A DNA stretch of 64,000 nucleotides, taken from contig NZ_CP066126.1 of the NCBI RefSeq assembly GCF_020544465.1, positions 2,666,001-2,730,000 of the forward strand. Reading direction: 5' to 3'. A model generated the notes under the pieces. The model did no database searches and was not told the origin of the DNA. It worked only from the letters and a program-made list of their open reading frames with translations. This stretch comes from Chromobacterium rhizoryzae (GTDB taxonomy: Bacteria; Pseudomonadota; Gammaproteobacteria; Burkholderiales; Chromobacteriaceae). The position numbers and the translations under genes were made by a program. Below, piece by piece: positions 32,493-41,442 of the stretch. Positions within the stretch are counted from its first letter, which is position 1; each line of letters opens with the position of its first letter.

Positions 32493-33836
32493 ATGTCCGC
32501 CGCCCTGGATGTTGACCGCTTCATCGACCGAAGCCGCCTGGGACCCTTTCACGCCGTCTTGCTGACGCTGTGCTTTCTGGTCATGTTCGCCGACGGCTAC
32601 GACCTGGCGGCCCTGTCCTACATTGCACCCGCGCTGATGGAGCAGTGGGGGCTGAGCAAGCCGCAGCTGGGCCAGGCGCTCAGCGCCGCCCTGTTCGGCC
32701 TAGCCGGCGGCGCCTTGCTGGGCGGGCCGCTGGCCGACCGCCTGGGCCGCAAGCCCGCGGTGATCGCGTCGACGCTGCTGTTCGGCGTCGGCAGCCTGCT
32801 GACCGCGGCGGCGGACTCGCTGAACGCGCTCACCGTCTACCGCCTGTTCACCGGCATCGGCCTGGGCGCGGCGCTGCCCAATACCATCACCCTGCTGTCC
32901 GAATACAGCCCGGCGCGACGCCGCGCGCTGCTGGTCAGCGCCATGTTGTGCGGTTTTCCGCTGGGCGCCGGCGCCGGAGGCCTGTGCGCCGGCTGGCTGA
33001 TTCCCTCTTACGGCTGGCGCGCGCCGCTGTGGCTGGGCGGGGTGTTCCCGCTGCTGCTGGCGCTGGCGCTATACCGCTGGCTGCCGGAATCGGTGCGCTA
33101 TCTGGCGGCGCGCCGGCGCTCAGTCAACGAGATTAAAGCGCGGCTGCGCCGCCTCGCCGCCACGCCGGAACTGGAGCAAGCCGTCGCTTTCCGCCTGGGC
33201 GACGACGGCGACGCGCCGCGCGCCGGCCTGCGCGCGGTGCTGAGCCGGCCCTTGACGGCCGGCACCTTGCTGCTCTGGCTCAGCTGCTTCATGAGCATGT
33301 TGATCTATTACCTGGTGGTGAACTGGATGCCGCTGCTGTTGAAGGAGGCGGGCCTCTCGCTGAGCCGCTTCGCCTGGATCAGCGCGCTGTTTCCGCTGGG
33401 CGGCGGCGTCGGCTCCATTCTGCTGGGCTGGTGGATGGGCCGCGCCGAGCCGCACCGCCTGCTGGCGGCCAACTTCGCCGTCGCCGGCCTGCTGGCCTGG
33501 GCGATAGGCGCCGCCGTCGCCCAGGGCGAGCAAGGCGGACAGCTGGGCTTGCTGGTGTTCTGCATGGGCTTCGCCTCCGGCGGCGGGCAATCGGCGCTGG
33601 CCTCGCTGTCCGCCGCCTTTTATCCAACCCGCTGCCGCGCCAGCGGAGTGGGCGGCATGTACGGCGTCGGCCGCGGCGGCGCCATCTTCGGAGTGCTGGC
33701 CGGCGCCGAGCTGATGCGTCAGCAGGTGCGCCCGGACTGGATTTTCAGCATGCTGCTGTTGCCGGCCGCGCTCATCGCCGTCGCCCTCTTGTTCAAACGG
33801 CGAAGCTACGCCCCAGGCCCGGCCCGCGAGACTTGA
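32493..33836 (+). CDS. MFS transporter, aromatic acid:H+ symporter (AAHS) family
   Basis: A 447-residue, twelve-helix transporter. AAHS signatures are MFADGYDLAALSYIAPAL in helix 1 and GGPLADRLGRKPA in the loop between helices 2 and 3. Such proteins import benzoate-type acids (PcaK, BenK, NbaT-like). It lies 20 nt after the aldehyde dehydrogenase gene, probably co-transcribed, and would import an aromatic substrate of the pathway such as anthranilate or 3-hydroxyanthranilate (inference). Confidence 0.93.
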   Translation: MSAALDVDRFIDRSRLGPFHAVLLTLCFLVMFADGYDLAALSYIAPALMEQWGLSKPQLGQALSAALFGLAGGALLGGPLADRLGRKPAVIASTLLFGVGSLLTAAADSLNALTVYRLFTGIGLGAALPNTITLLSEYSPARRRALLVSAMLCGFPLGAGAGGLCAGWLIPSYGWRAPLWLGGVFPLLLALALYRWLPESVRYLAARRRSVNEIKARLRRLAATPELEQAVAFRLGDDGDAPRAGLRAVLSRPLTAGTLLLWLSCFMSMLIYYLVVNWMPLLLKEAGLSLSRFAWISALFPLGGGVGSILLGWWMGRAEPHRLLAANFAVAGLLAWAIGAAVAQGEQGGQLGLLVFCMGFASGGGQSALASLSAAFYPTRCRASGVGGMYGVGRGGAIFGVLAGAELMRQQVRPDWIFSMLLLPAALIAVALLFKRRSYAPGPARET

Positions 33837-33843
33837 ACGGGCC

Positions 33844-34416
33844 CTACTCGGCCGGCGCCGCGCCGCCGGCCTTCAAGTCCTCCTCGTTGAAACTCATTTC
33901 CATCATCTCCCCGGCGGAGTCCCGGCACCCCACCGCGAAATCGGGCCGTTCCGGGCTCTTGCTCCCCGGGTGAATCCGGACGGAGACCACCTCCATGCAG
34001 TGCCGCGCCAGCGTCGCCCGGCGCCCCACCGCCGCCAGCTCCGACGCCCAGCGGCAAAAAGCGCCGGCGGCGAAGGCCTCGCCGCCGCACAGCTCCTCCT
34101 TGGCCTGCTCCGCGCCCGGCAACACCACGCCGGCGATTTCCCTCAGTTCCGCCTCGTTCCTGGCCTCGGCCTGCTGCTGGCTGGGCCAGACCGTGTACGT
34201 CAAGCCCGCCGCGCCGGCCAGCAGGACGACGATCACCGCGCCCGCATGCGCCCATTTGAGCCGGGACGCCGGCTCCGGCTCGCGCCGCGGCAACGGCTGC
34301 GGATACATTTCCTGATAAGGCGCCTGACACAGCGGGCAGGCGTAAGCCGGCGCCCTCCTATCGCGCGGCGCGTCGCCGCGCCAGTACCCGCAATGAAGGC
34401 ATTGTTTCTTTTCCAT
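33844..34416 (-). CDS. Hypothetical zinc-ribbon protein with one membrane helix
   Basis: A 190-residue unrecognised protein. An N-terminal CxxC...CxxC pair (CLHCGYW and CPLCQAPY) suggests a zinc ribbon, followed by a basic linker and one membrane helix (AGAVIVVLLAGAAGLTY, about residues 57-74) and a ~115-residue domain with four cysteines (likely periplasmic). ATG at 34416 is preceded by GGGGAG at 8 nt; a GTG 6 nt upstream is too close to that site. Convergent with the MFS gene, 7 nt apart. Function unknown. Confidence 0.75.
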   Translation of the reverse strand: MEKKQCLHCGYWRGDAPRDRRAPAYACPLCQAPYQEMYPQPLPRREPEPASRLKWAHAGAVIVVLLAGAAGLTYTVWPSQQQAEARNEAELREIAGVVLPGAEQAKEELCGGEAFAAGAFCRWASELAAVGRRATLARHCMEVVSVRIHPGSKSPERPDFAVGCRDSAGEMMEMSFNEEDLKAGGAAPAE

Positions 34417-34822
34417 GGGCACAACTCCCCAGATTGAAGCCGACCGCGCTCTCCGGCGCTTCGGGCCCGCTTCTCAAACGTTATTAGCGCCCGCATGCAT
34501 ATGTCCTCACATGCTAACAAAAAAATGCCATTGCAGTTTCACACCGTAATCCCGGCCCGGGCACTAGCGCTTCGGTCAGGTGCATTCCGGCGGAACCCTG
34601 CGATCGACGCCTGCGGATCCGCCCAATCCGCTACGGCCTCGGCCCGCTGGCGAATGAGCGCCTGACTCGCCCAATATTAAACCAATTGATTTAAACAAAT
34701 ATTTAACTTTGTTTCTAGCGAAACCTGTGCTAGCTTAATTTAAACAAACAAAAACAGTAGTTTTAACAAAACAAACAAAGTCAGCCGTATCAAGGCCCTG
34801 GAATCGCTGCAATGGAGACAAT
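34417..34822. promoter_or_regulatory. Intergenic leader of the exopolysaccharide operon
   Basis: About 400 nt with no gene. The last 150 nt are strongly AT-rich with repeated AAACAAA runs, unlike the GC-rich surroundings. TTGTTT at about 34710 and TAGCTT about 16 nt later are possible -35/-10 boxes. The rest shows nothing recognisable. Confidence 0.4.
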
Positions 34823-35992
34823 ATGTTTACTGTACTGACAATCTTTGGCACCCGTCCGGAGGCCATCAAGATGGTGCCCGTGATCCACGCGCTGCAAGAC
34901 TGCCCGGGCGTGGCGTCAAAAGTGTGCGTGACCGGCCAGCACCGCGAGATGCTGGATCAGGTCTTGGATTTTTTCGAGATCAAGCCGGACTTCGACCTGA
35001 AGCTGATGCAACAGGCTCAAGGCTTGGCCTCTTTGACCGCCAGACTGGTGGAAACCGTCGACAAGGTACTGGAGGAAGTCCAGCCCGACGTCGTGCTGGT
35101 TCACGGCGACACCGCCACCACGCTGGGCGCCAGCCTGGCGGCGTTTTACCGCAGGATTCCGATTGGACACGTGGAAGCGGGCTTGCGGACCGGAGACTTG
35201 TACTCCCCCTGGCCGGAGGAGATGAACCGCCGCGTCACCGATATTCTGGCGTCCTGGCATTTCGCCCCGACAGAGGAGTCTTGTCTCAATCTGCGCAATG
35301 AAAAGGTCGACCCCGAGCGGATCTTCATCACCGGCAACAGCGTCGTCGACACCCTGCTGCTGACGGTGAAGAAATTGGAGCAGCAGCCGGAGCTCAAGGC
35401 CGGCGTCGCCGCCGCCTTCTCCTATCTGCGGCCGGAGGCGAGAGTGGTGCTGGTCACCGGCCACCGCAGGGAGAAGTTCGGCGAGAAGTTCGAAAGCTTC
35501 TGCCGCGCGCTGGTCCAATTGGCGGAACGTTATCCGGACGTGGACATCGTCTACCCGGTGCATTTGAATCCCAATGTTCGCCAACCGGTGTACGCGCTGC
35601 TGTCCCGGGTGCGCAACATTCACCTGATCGAGCCGCTGCAATACCTGCCCTTCGTCTACCTGATGGCCCGTTGCCACCTGATCATCACCGACTCCGGCGG
35701 CATACAGGAAGAGGCGCCGGCGCTGGGCAAACCGGTTCTGGTCACCCGGGACACCACGGAAAGGCCTGAAGCGCTCGCGGCCGGCACCGCCAAGCTGGTG
35801 GGCACCGAAACGGATCTTATCGTCCGCCACGCCAGCGCCTTGCTGGACGACCAGGCGGCTTACCAGCGCATGTCTCAAGCCCACAACCCCTATGGCGACG
35901 GCAGCGCCGGCAGACGCATCGCCGCCATTCTCTCCGCCTTGCCGCGCCCGCGGCAGGCCGCCAGCGCTCACGCCTCCGCGCCGGGGAGATAG
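34823..35992 (+). CDS. wecB: UDP-N-acetylglucosamine 2-epimerase (non-hydrolysing)
   Basis: A 389-residue GT-B-fold epimerase making UDP-ManNAc from UDP-GlcNAc. It begins VLTIFGTRPEAIKMVPV and has VLVHGDTATT, GHVEAGLRTGDLYSPWPEEMNRR, the HRREKFGE loop and TDSGGIQEEAPALGKPVLV, all hallmark segments. First gene of a seven-gene operon; it points to N-acetylmannosamine (or a derived sugar) in the polymer. Next gene starts 2 nt after its stop. Confidence 0.95.
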   Translation: MFTVLTIFGTRPEAIKMVPVIHALQDCPGVASKVCVTGQHREMLDQVLDFFEIKPDFDLKLMQQAQGLASLTARLVETVDKVLEEVQPDVVLVHGDTATTLGASLAAFYRRIPIGHVEAGLRTGDLYSPWPEEMNRRVTDILASWHFAPTEESCLNLRNEKVDPERIFITGNSVVDTLLLTVKKLEQQPELKAGVAAAFSYLRPEARVVLVTGHRREKFGEKFESFCRALVQLAERYPDVDIVYPVHLNPNVRQPVYALLSRVRNIHLIEPLQYLPFVYLMARCHLIITDSGGIQEEAPALGKPVLVTRDTTERPEALAAGTAKLVGTETDLIVRHASALLDDQAAYQRMSQAHNPYGDGSAGRRIAAILSALPRPRQAASAHASAPGR

Positions 35993-35994
35993 GA

Positions 35995-37596
35995 ATGGCA
36001 CCGCGAGCCCTGCTCTGGCTGATCCTGCTGATTTTCTGTTCGCCGGCCTGGTCCGCCAAGGAGCCGGCCGCCGCCGCCGGCCATCACGCTTCCCGGCGCG
36101 GCGCGGCCGCGTCGTCGGAAAGCCGGGCCGCCATGGAGGCGCTGCCCATGGACCCGGACGCGCTCCCCGCCGCCGTCCGTCCCTCCGTCAGCATCAAGGG
36201 GGCGTCGGACAACGTCGACCTGCGCCATACCCAGCAGCTGATCCTGGATCAGATCGAAGAAGCGCGCCGCCGCACGGTCAGCCAGGAGGACGATCCCCTG
36301 CTGCTGCGCGCCAGCGCCCAACCCTTCATCTGGCCCTTGCGCACGCTGAACCTGGTGCTGTACGGCGTGGTGCTCCTGATCATGGTGTACGCGGCGCGGC
36401 ATATGGCCTTCACCTTGAACCGGCTGTTCGGCCATCAGCGTCATCCTTATCTGGACATTGAGACGGCGCATTGGCCCAAAGTCACGGTCTTCATCGCGGC
36501 GCACAACGAGGAGGCCGTGATCGCCGATGCGATGGAGGCCTTGCTCGAGTCCGACTACCCGCCGGGGCAAATGATCATCATGCCGGTCAACGACCGCTCG
36601 ACGGACGGCACCCGCGCCATCATAGACCGCATCGCGGCGCGCAGGCCGGACGTGATCAGGCCCTTCCACCGCAGCCAGGGCAAGCCCGGCAAGGCCGCGG
36701 CGCTGAAGGACGCGACGGCCTTGATCGACACCGAGCTGTTCATCGTCTTCGACGCCGATTACCTGCCAAGCCGCGGCTTGCTCAAGCAATTGATCGCGCC
36801 GTTTTTCGATCCCGAGGTCGGCGCGGTGATGGGCCGCGTGGTGCCCTTGAATCCGGGCGCCAATCTGCTGACCCGCATGCTGGACATGGAGCGCGCCGGC
36901 GGCTATCAGGTGGACCAGCAGGCCAGGATGAATATGAAGCTGGTGCCGCAGTACGGCGGCACGGTCGGCGGCATCCGCGTCGCCGCGCTCAACAGCGTGG
37001 GCGGCTGGCACGACGACGTGCTGGCCGAAGACACCGATCTGACCTACCGGCTGCTGATCGGCGGCTGGCTCACGGTCTACACCAATCGCTCCGAGTGTTA
37101 CGAGGAGGTGCCAGAAAGCTGGCCGGTGCGCATCCGGCAATTGATGCGCTGGACGCGCGGCCACAACCAGGCGCTGGCGCGGCACGTCGGCCGCCTGCTG
37201 AGCACCCGCGGGGTGCAAAAGCGGGAAAAACTGGACGGGCTCCTGCTGCTGGGCACTTACGCCATGTCCCCGCTCTTGCTGCTGGGCTGGGCCATTACCC
37301 TGCTGCTGTTCTTTTTCGACAGCATGTTGCCGTCTCCCGGCGTGTTGCTGATCCTGGCCCTGGTCTGCTACAGCGCGATGGGCAATTTCGCCGCCTTCTT
37401 CGAGATCGGCGTCGCCTGTTATCTGGACGGCAACGGCAAAAGGCTGCGCATTTTGCCTTTCGCCATTCTGGGTTTTCTCGTCAGCCTGGTCACCATTTCC
37501 CGCGCCACGCTGCAGCAGTCGCTGATCGAACCCTTCAAGAAAAACAGAACGCTGCATTGGGACAAAACCAAGCGTTATCGGAGGCAGCCGGGATGA
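35995..37596 (+). CDS. Processive family 2 glycosyltransferase (polysaccharide synthase)
   Basis: A 533-residue membrane synthase. It starts with an apparent signal sequence (~1-20) and a ~90-residue polar region, then a membrane helix near 120, then the GT-A domain with VNDRSTDG, the DAD motif in VFDADYLP, the acceptor-site ED in LAEDTDL and the processive QLMRW motif, then two or three C-terminal helices. This layout matches cellulose/PNAG/hyaluronan-type synthases that polymerise and translocate together. It is the only glycosyltransferase of the operon, suggesting a simple repeat. Confidence 0.9.
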   Translation: MAPRALLWLILLIFCSPAWSAKEPAAAAGHHASRRGAAASSESRAAMEALPMDPDALPAAVRPSVSIKGASDNVDLRHTQQLILDQIEEARRRTVSQEDDPLLLRASAQPFIWPLRTLNLVLYGVVLLIMVYAARHMAFTLNRLFGHQRHPYLDIETAHWPKVTVFIAAHNEEAVIADAMEALLESDYPPGQMIIMPVNDRSTDGTRAIIDRIAARRPDVIRPFHRSQGKPGKAAALKDATALIDTELFIVFDADYLPSRGLLKQLIAPFFDPEVGAVMGRVVPLNPGANLLTRMLDMERAGGYQVDQQARMNMKLVPQYGGTVGGIRVAALNSVGGWHDDVLAEDTDLTYRLLIGGWLTVYTNRSECYEEVPESWPVRIRQLMRWTRGHNQALARHVGRLLSTRGVQKREKLDGLLLLGTYAMSPLLLLGWAITLLLFFFDSMLPSPGVLLILALVCYSAMGNFAAFFEIGVACYLDGNGKRLRILPFAILGFLVSLVTISRATLQQSLIEPFKKNRTLHWDKTKRYRRQPG

Positions 37597-38603
37597 TGGC
37601 CTTGATCTATATCTTGGGCGTCGCGCCGCTGGTCGCCCTGCCGCTCTTGCCCGGCCTGCTGGAATTGCTGCGCAAGACCGACACCTCCGCGCTGGGCATC
37701 AACCGGCTGCATATCGGCACAGCCAACGTCTTCGCCCGCAACTATCGGCAGCGGCTGGACGCGCTGGACTCGGACGAATGGCGGCAAGACTGGAACGCCC
37801 GCCTGGAAGCCCTCGGACAAACACCCCGCCCCGTCGTGGACGAAGAAGTCTTGGCCGCGGGCGCGTTGCGCATCCCCGCCCACTTCAGCTTTCTGAAGGA
37901 AATCCATTGCGATGACGACATTGCCACCGGACCGGGCGCGATCCTGCGCAGCGTCCTGGCCGACGGCGAGCTGAGCCTGGGGCGAGGCAGCTCCATCCTG
38001 CGCTGGGCCGGCGCCCGGAACGTCCGCATCGAACCGGACAGCCAGCTGTTCGGACGGGCCGTGGCGGAGGAAACGCTGGACATTGCCGGCCCCATCCTGT
38101 TCCAGCGCATCCAAGCCGCAAACATACGCCTGGGAGACGCGCCGCCGCAGCAGGCCGCGGCCGGGCCGCTCAGGGAGGTGGACATCGGCGGCTTGCCCGC
38201 GGCCCATCCCTTTAACGCGGAAATGCGCCGGGCGGTGGTGGACGGCGATTTCCAGTTGCCGGCAAACAGCTTGTTGCGCGGCCACCTGGTGGTGCGCGGC
38301 GGCTTGCGCATCCGCGCCGGCTGCCGGATAGAAGGCAGCGTCAAGGCCAGCGGGCCGGTGCGCCTGGCCCGCGGTGTGGTCGTGACCGGCGCCGTCGTGT
38401 CCGACCACTCCATCATCTGCCGGGAACACTGCCAGCTGCTGGGCCCGGTCGTGGCGGACCGGCTCGTCGCCATCGGCGCCCATTCCGCGCTGGGCGCGCC
38501 GGACGCGCCCAACACCGTTTCTTCGCGCCGGGTCTTGCTGACACCGCCTCTGCGCGCGCACGGCACCATCTGGGCCCGCGTCCGTGGCAAGGTGCGCGGA
38601 TGA
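37593..38603 (+). CDS. Bactofilin-like/polymer-forming beta-helix protein
   Basis: A 336-residue protein: one membrane-type helix at 1-25, then repeated short beta-strand turns (for example LRGHLVVRGGLRIRAGCRIEGSVKA and RGVVVTGAVVSDHSIICREHCQLLGPVV) that suggest a right-handed beta-helix as in bactofilins. ATGA overlap with the synthase stop. It could scaffold the synthase complex at the membrane (inference). Assignment rests on repeat pattern rather than on a strict motif. Confidence 0.65.
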   Translation: MMALIYILGVAPLVALPLLPGLLELLRKTDTSALGINRLHIGTANVFARNYRQRLDALDSDEWRQDWNARLEALGQTPRPVVDEEVLAAGALRIPAHFSFLKEIHCDDDIATGPGAILRSVLADGELSLGRGSSILRWAGARNVRIEPDSQLFGRAVAEETLDIAGPILFQRIQAANIRLGDAPPQQAAAGPLREVDIGGLPAAHPFNAEMRRAVVDGDFQLPANSLLRGHLVVRGGLRIRAGCRIEGSVKASGPVRLARGVVVTGAVVSDHSIICREHCQLLGPVVADRLVAIGAHSALGAPDAPNTVSSRRVLLTPPLRAHGTIWARVRGKVRG

Positions 38604-39568
38604 TGAAGCGTCTCTATCTGCTGCTGGCCTTGTGCTGCGGGGCGGGACAGGCCGCAGCCGGCCTGCTCAGCTGGCCCGGCTATCAAGACGAGGACGGCGC
38701 CATCCTGCTGCAAGCGCATGGTCGCCATGTCGACCCTTATTTCGCGATGAAAGCCTTGCTGACGGCCGACGAGCTGGGCCTGTCCATCGCCTCCGCCGCG
38801 GACGCCTGGACGGCGTGGCTGGTGCCCAGACAGGAAAGCAACGGCAGTTTTCCCCGTTTCGAACGCCAGGCCGATGGCGTTTGGCGTCGGGCGGCCGACG
38901 CCGACGCCGACGACTCCACGCTGGCCATGTGGATTTCCTTGCTGAACCGACGCTACCGGCGACAAGAAATGCCGCCGGCCCTGCAGGCCTCGCTGGCGCG
39001 CGCCCGGCGCGCGCTGTGGCGGCTGAGGCAAGCGCGCAGCGGCGTTTACGATTACACAGCCGGCGCCAAGCTGGCTTACCTGATGGACAACGTCGAGGTC
39101 TACGCGGCGCTGCGCGACGACTGCGTCAACGCCGGCGCCAGCTGCCGGAGGATGCGCCAGCTGGCCGCGGCGCTGCCCAAGACCTTTTGGGAGGCGAAAA
39201 CCCGGCGTTGGCGCGTCGCCAGCCGCGACATCCCGCCCATCGCCTTCTACCCGGAAGCCGCCGCGCAACTCTTCCCCGACATGGCGGATTTGCCGGCGAT
39301 GCCGGGGCAGGCCTCCTTCGACGCCTGGCTGCGCGGCGAAGGCCGGCCCTGGCTTGTCCAGGACAAGGCTCATCTGGACTTTCCCTGGGGCGTGCTGGCC
39401 CTGGCCGCGCTGAGAGGCGGCCGCGAGGACGCGGCGCGCGCCTGGCTGCGACAGGCGGCGCCGGCGCGCGGAACGCCGCGCTGGAACGTGCTGGAGGAAG
39501 CGGTTTTTCAAGGATTGACGCACCGCCTGGCGACAGCGGCGGAGCAAGAACAAAGGCAGGAAGAATGA
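38600..39568 (+). CDS. Secreted GH8-like (alpha/alpha) barrel protein of the polysaccharide operon
   Basis: A 322-residue protein with a signal peptide (~1-21, LALCCGAGQAAAG) and an all-helical body. ESNGSFPRF and DADADDSTLAMWISLL resemble the general-acid and ADxD..A(Y/W) region of GH8 glycosidases such as BcsZ, although spacing is not identical. It may trim the polymer in the periplasm. The family is not certain; a catalytically inactive toroid is possible. ATGA overlaps on both sides. Confidence 0.6.
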   Translation: MMKRLYLLLALCCGAGQAAAGLLSWPGYQDEDGAILLQAHGRHVDPYFAMKALLTADELGLSIASAADAWTAWLVPRQESNGSFPRFERQADGVWRRAADADADDSTLAMWISLLNRRYRRQEMPPALQASLARARRALWRLRQARSGVYDYTAGAKLAYLMDNVEVYAALRDDCVNAGASCRRMRQLAAALPKTFWEAKTRRWRVASRDIPPIAFYPEAAAQLFPDMADLPAMPGQASFDAWLRGEGRPWLVQDKAHLDFPWGVLALAALRGGREDAARAWLRQAAPARGTPRWNVLEEAVFQGLTHRLATAAEQEQRQEE

Positions 39569-41442
39569 ACAAGATTCGATCATGTCCTCTTTGGGTGTTC
39601 ATCATCCTATTGCTTGGACTATTGCTGGCGGCAAGCGCGATCTGGCACAAGCTGAGCGCAAGCCGGACGCCGCCGCCCAGGGCCTTCATCGCCCTATTGC
39701 TGCCCGACAAGCCGGCCAGCAACAAATACGCGCTGGCCTGGCAGGACGCGGCCAACGAAGGCGGCGTGGCGATGATGCAGATCACCGCCAGCCAATTGGT
39801 GGACATGGAGCCGGAACAACGCGCCCGCATCCGCGGCATCATCTTGCCGGACACCATTCACCGCCATGTCGACGCGGCGCTGGCCGGGGTGCTGGAGGAA
39901 TACGTGCAGGCGGGCGGCGCCTTATGGATCAATTACGACGCCGCCAGCGAAAACGCCGGCGGCCGCTTTCTGGACAAGCCGACGCTCGCTCGCATGGTGG
40001 GCGTGGATTATCTGCTGTACCGGGAACTGGGCAAGCAGATGGTGCGCAGGGACCTGATGCTGATGTCGCCGTCCACGGTGGCCGAACTCGGCATCACCCC
40101 CGGCCGCTTCCAGCCCTATGCCGGCGGCAAGCCCTCCTTGCTGCAGGCCTCGACCTACGGCTACGACCAGGCCGCCTTCAGTTATCTGGCGACCCGCGGT
40201 TCTTTCCAGGGACGGGTGCTGGCCGAAGGCCCGGACGGCACCTTGATTGCCGGCCTGCGGGATTACGGCCGCGGCAAAGTCTTGTTCGTCAATCTGCCGG
40301 TCACCTTTCTCAAGATACGCACCGACGGCCTGTGGCTGCAGTCCTATCTGAACTTTTTCAATACGCGGGTGCTGCATCTGCCTCAGCTCGCCTCGGTGCC
40401 GGACGGCGTCGGCGGCCTGGTGATGAACTGGCACGTGGACGACGCCAACGCCATCCCCTATCTGGACCTGCTGAAAAAACTGGGCTTTCTCGAGCAAGGC
40501 CCCTATTCCGTCCATTTCACCACCGGTCCGGACACCAATCAGCCCGGCGACCACCGGGGCATGGACCTTGCCCATAACGCGCAAGCCCAGGACTGGGTTC
40601 GCCGCTTGCGGGCGCTGGGTTACGACATCGGCGCGCACGGCGGCTGGATGCACAACTACTTCGCCTTCAACATCAACGAGCACAACGGCAAGCAGTGGGC
40701 GTCCTATCTCGCCAACAACAAGCAAGACCTGGAAAACCTCACCCAGCAAGCGCTCACCGAGTATTCGGCGCCCAACGGCCACCATCCGGACTGGGTGACC
40801 GCCTGGCTGCGCCAACACGGGGTGCTGGCTTATTACTATGTGGGCGATCTGTCCATGGGCCCCACCCGGACCTATATCGACCCCGCCGACATGCATGGCC
40901 GGCCCTGGGCCTTCCCGGTGTCGGCCAACGGCGGCATCGCCTCCTTCGAAGAAGCGGTGCGCAATAAGCTGCCCAGCGAGCAAATGACGCTTTGGCTGCA
41001 GGACATGACCCGCTTCGCCGTGCAACAGCGAGTGGCGCGCCTGGTCTATTTCCACCCGCCGGGCGTCTACTTCTATCAGCAGACGGTCAAGCAATGGCTG
41101 GCTCAAACCCGGGCGCTGCGCGACCAGGGCGTCTTTCACTGGTACACGATGACCCAGCTGTCCCGCTTCCTGTCCCAGCGCGAACTGACTCAATGGCAAG
41201 TCGCGCCGGCGGAAGGCCGGGACGCGTCCTGGGTCAGCGTGAGCGCGCACAACCCAGGCAGCCTGGCGCGGCAAAGCTGGCTGCTGCCCAAAAGCTCGGC
41301 AAGACCGGTGCTGCGCTCCGGCAAAGCGGAGATAGAAGCGCTGCCGGACGCCTGGCGCGTCAGCGCCCAATCCGGGCAGGACCTGCGCTTTGACTATCTG
41401 CAAACAACGAGCGACACGACGGAGACCCGCCATGCTCAGTAA
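39565..41442 (+). CDS. Amidotransferase-like/polysaccharide deacetylase-like fusion, membrane anchored
   Basis: A 625-residue protein: membrane anchor at ~10-28, a class I glutamine-amidotransferase-like domain (~40-255, with IRGIILPDTIHRHVDAAL and YGRGKVLFVNLPVTF), then a NodB-like deacetylase domain (~275-545). The deacetylase metal site appears as HVDD in VMNWHVDDANAIPYL and HGGWMH in DIGAHGGWMHNYF, close to but not the standard TFDDG and HxxxH. A ~80-residue beta-rich tail follows. Likely role: N-deacetylation of the polymer in the periplasm (inference). Confidence 0.72.
   Translation: MNKIRSCPLWVFIILLLGLLLAASAIWHKLSASRTPPPRAFIALLLPDKPASNKYALAWQDAANEGGVAMMQITASQLVDMEPEQRARIRGIILPDTIHRHVDAALAGVLEEYVQAGGALWINYDAASENAGGRFLDKPTLARMVGVDYLLYRELGKQMVRRDLMLMSPSTVAELGITPGRFQPYAGGKPSLLQASTYGYDQAAFSYLATRGSFQGRVLAEGPDGTLIAGLRDYGRGKVLFVNLPVTFLKIRTDGLWLQSYLNFFNTRVLHLPQLASVPDGVGGLVMNWHVDDANAIPYLDLLKKLGFLEQGPYSVHFTTGPDTNQPGDHRGMDLAHNAQAQDWVRRLRALGYDIGAHGGWMHNYFAFNINEHNGKQWASYLANNKQDLENLTQQALTEYSAPNGHHPDWVTAWLRQHGVLAYYYVGDLSMGPTRTYIDPADMHGRPWAFPVSANGGIASFEEAVRNKLPSEQMTLWLQDMTRFAVQQRVARLVYFHPPGVYFYQQTVKQWLAQTRALRDQGVFHWYTMTQLSRFLSQRELTQWQVAPAEGRDASWVSVSAHNPGSLARQSWLLPKSSARPVLRSGKAEIEALPDAWRVSAQSGQDLRFDYLQTTSDTTETRHAQ

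Noticed and set aside
34690..34780. AT-rich AAACAAA repeats before wecB as a possible origin, phase-variation tract or CRISPR-like array
   Set aside because: Repeat units are irregular and short, without spacers or DnaA boxes; most likely a promoter UP region.
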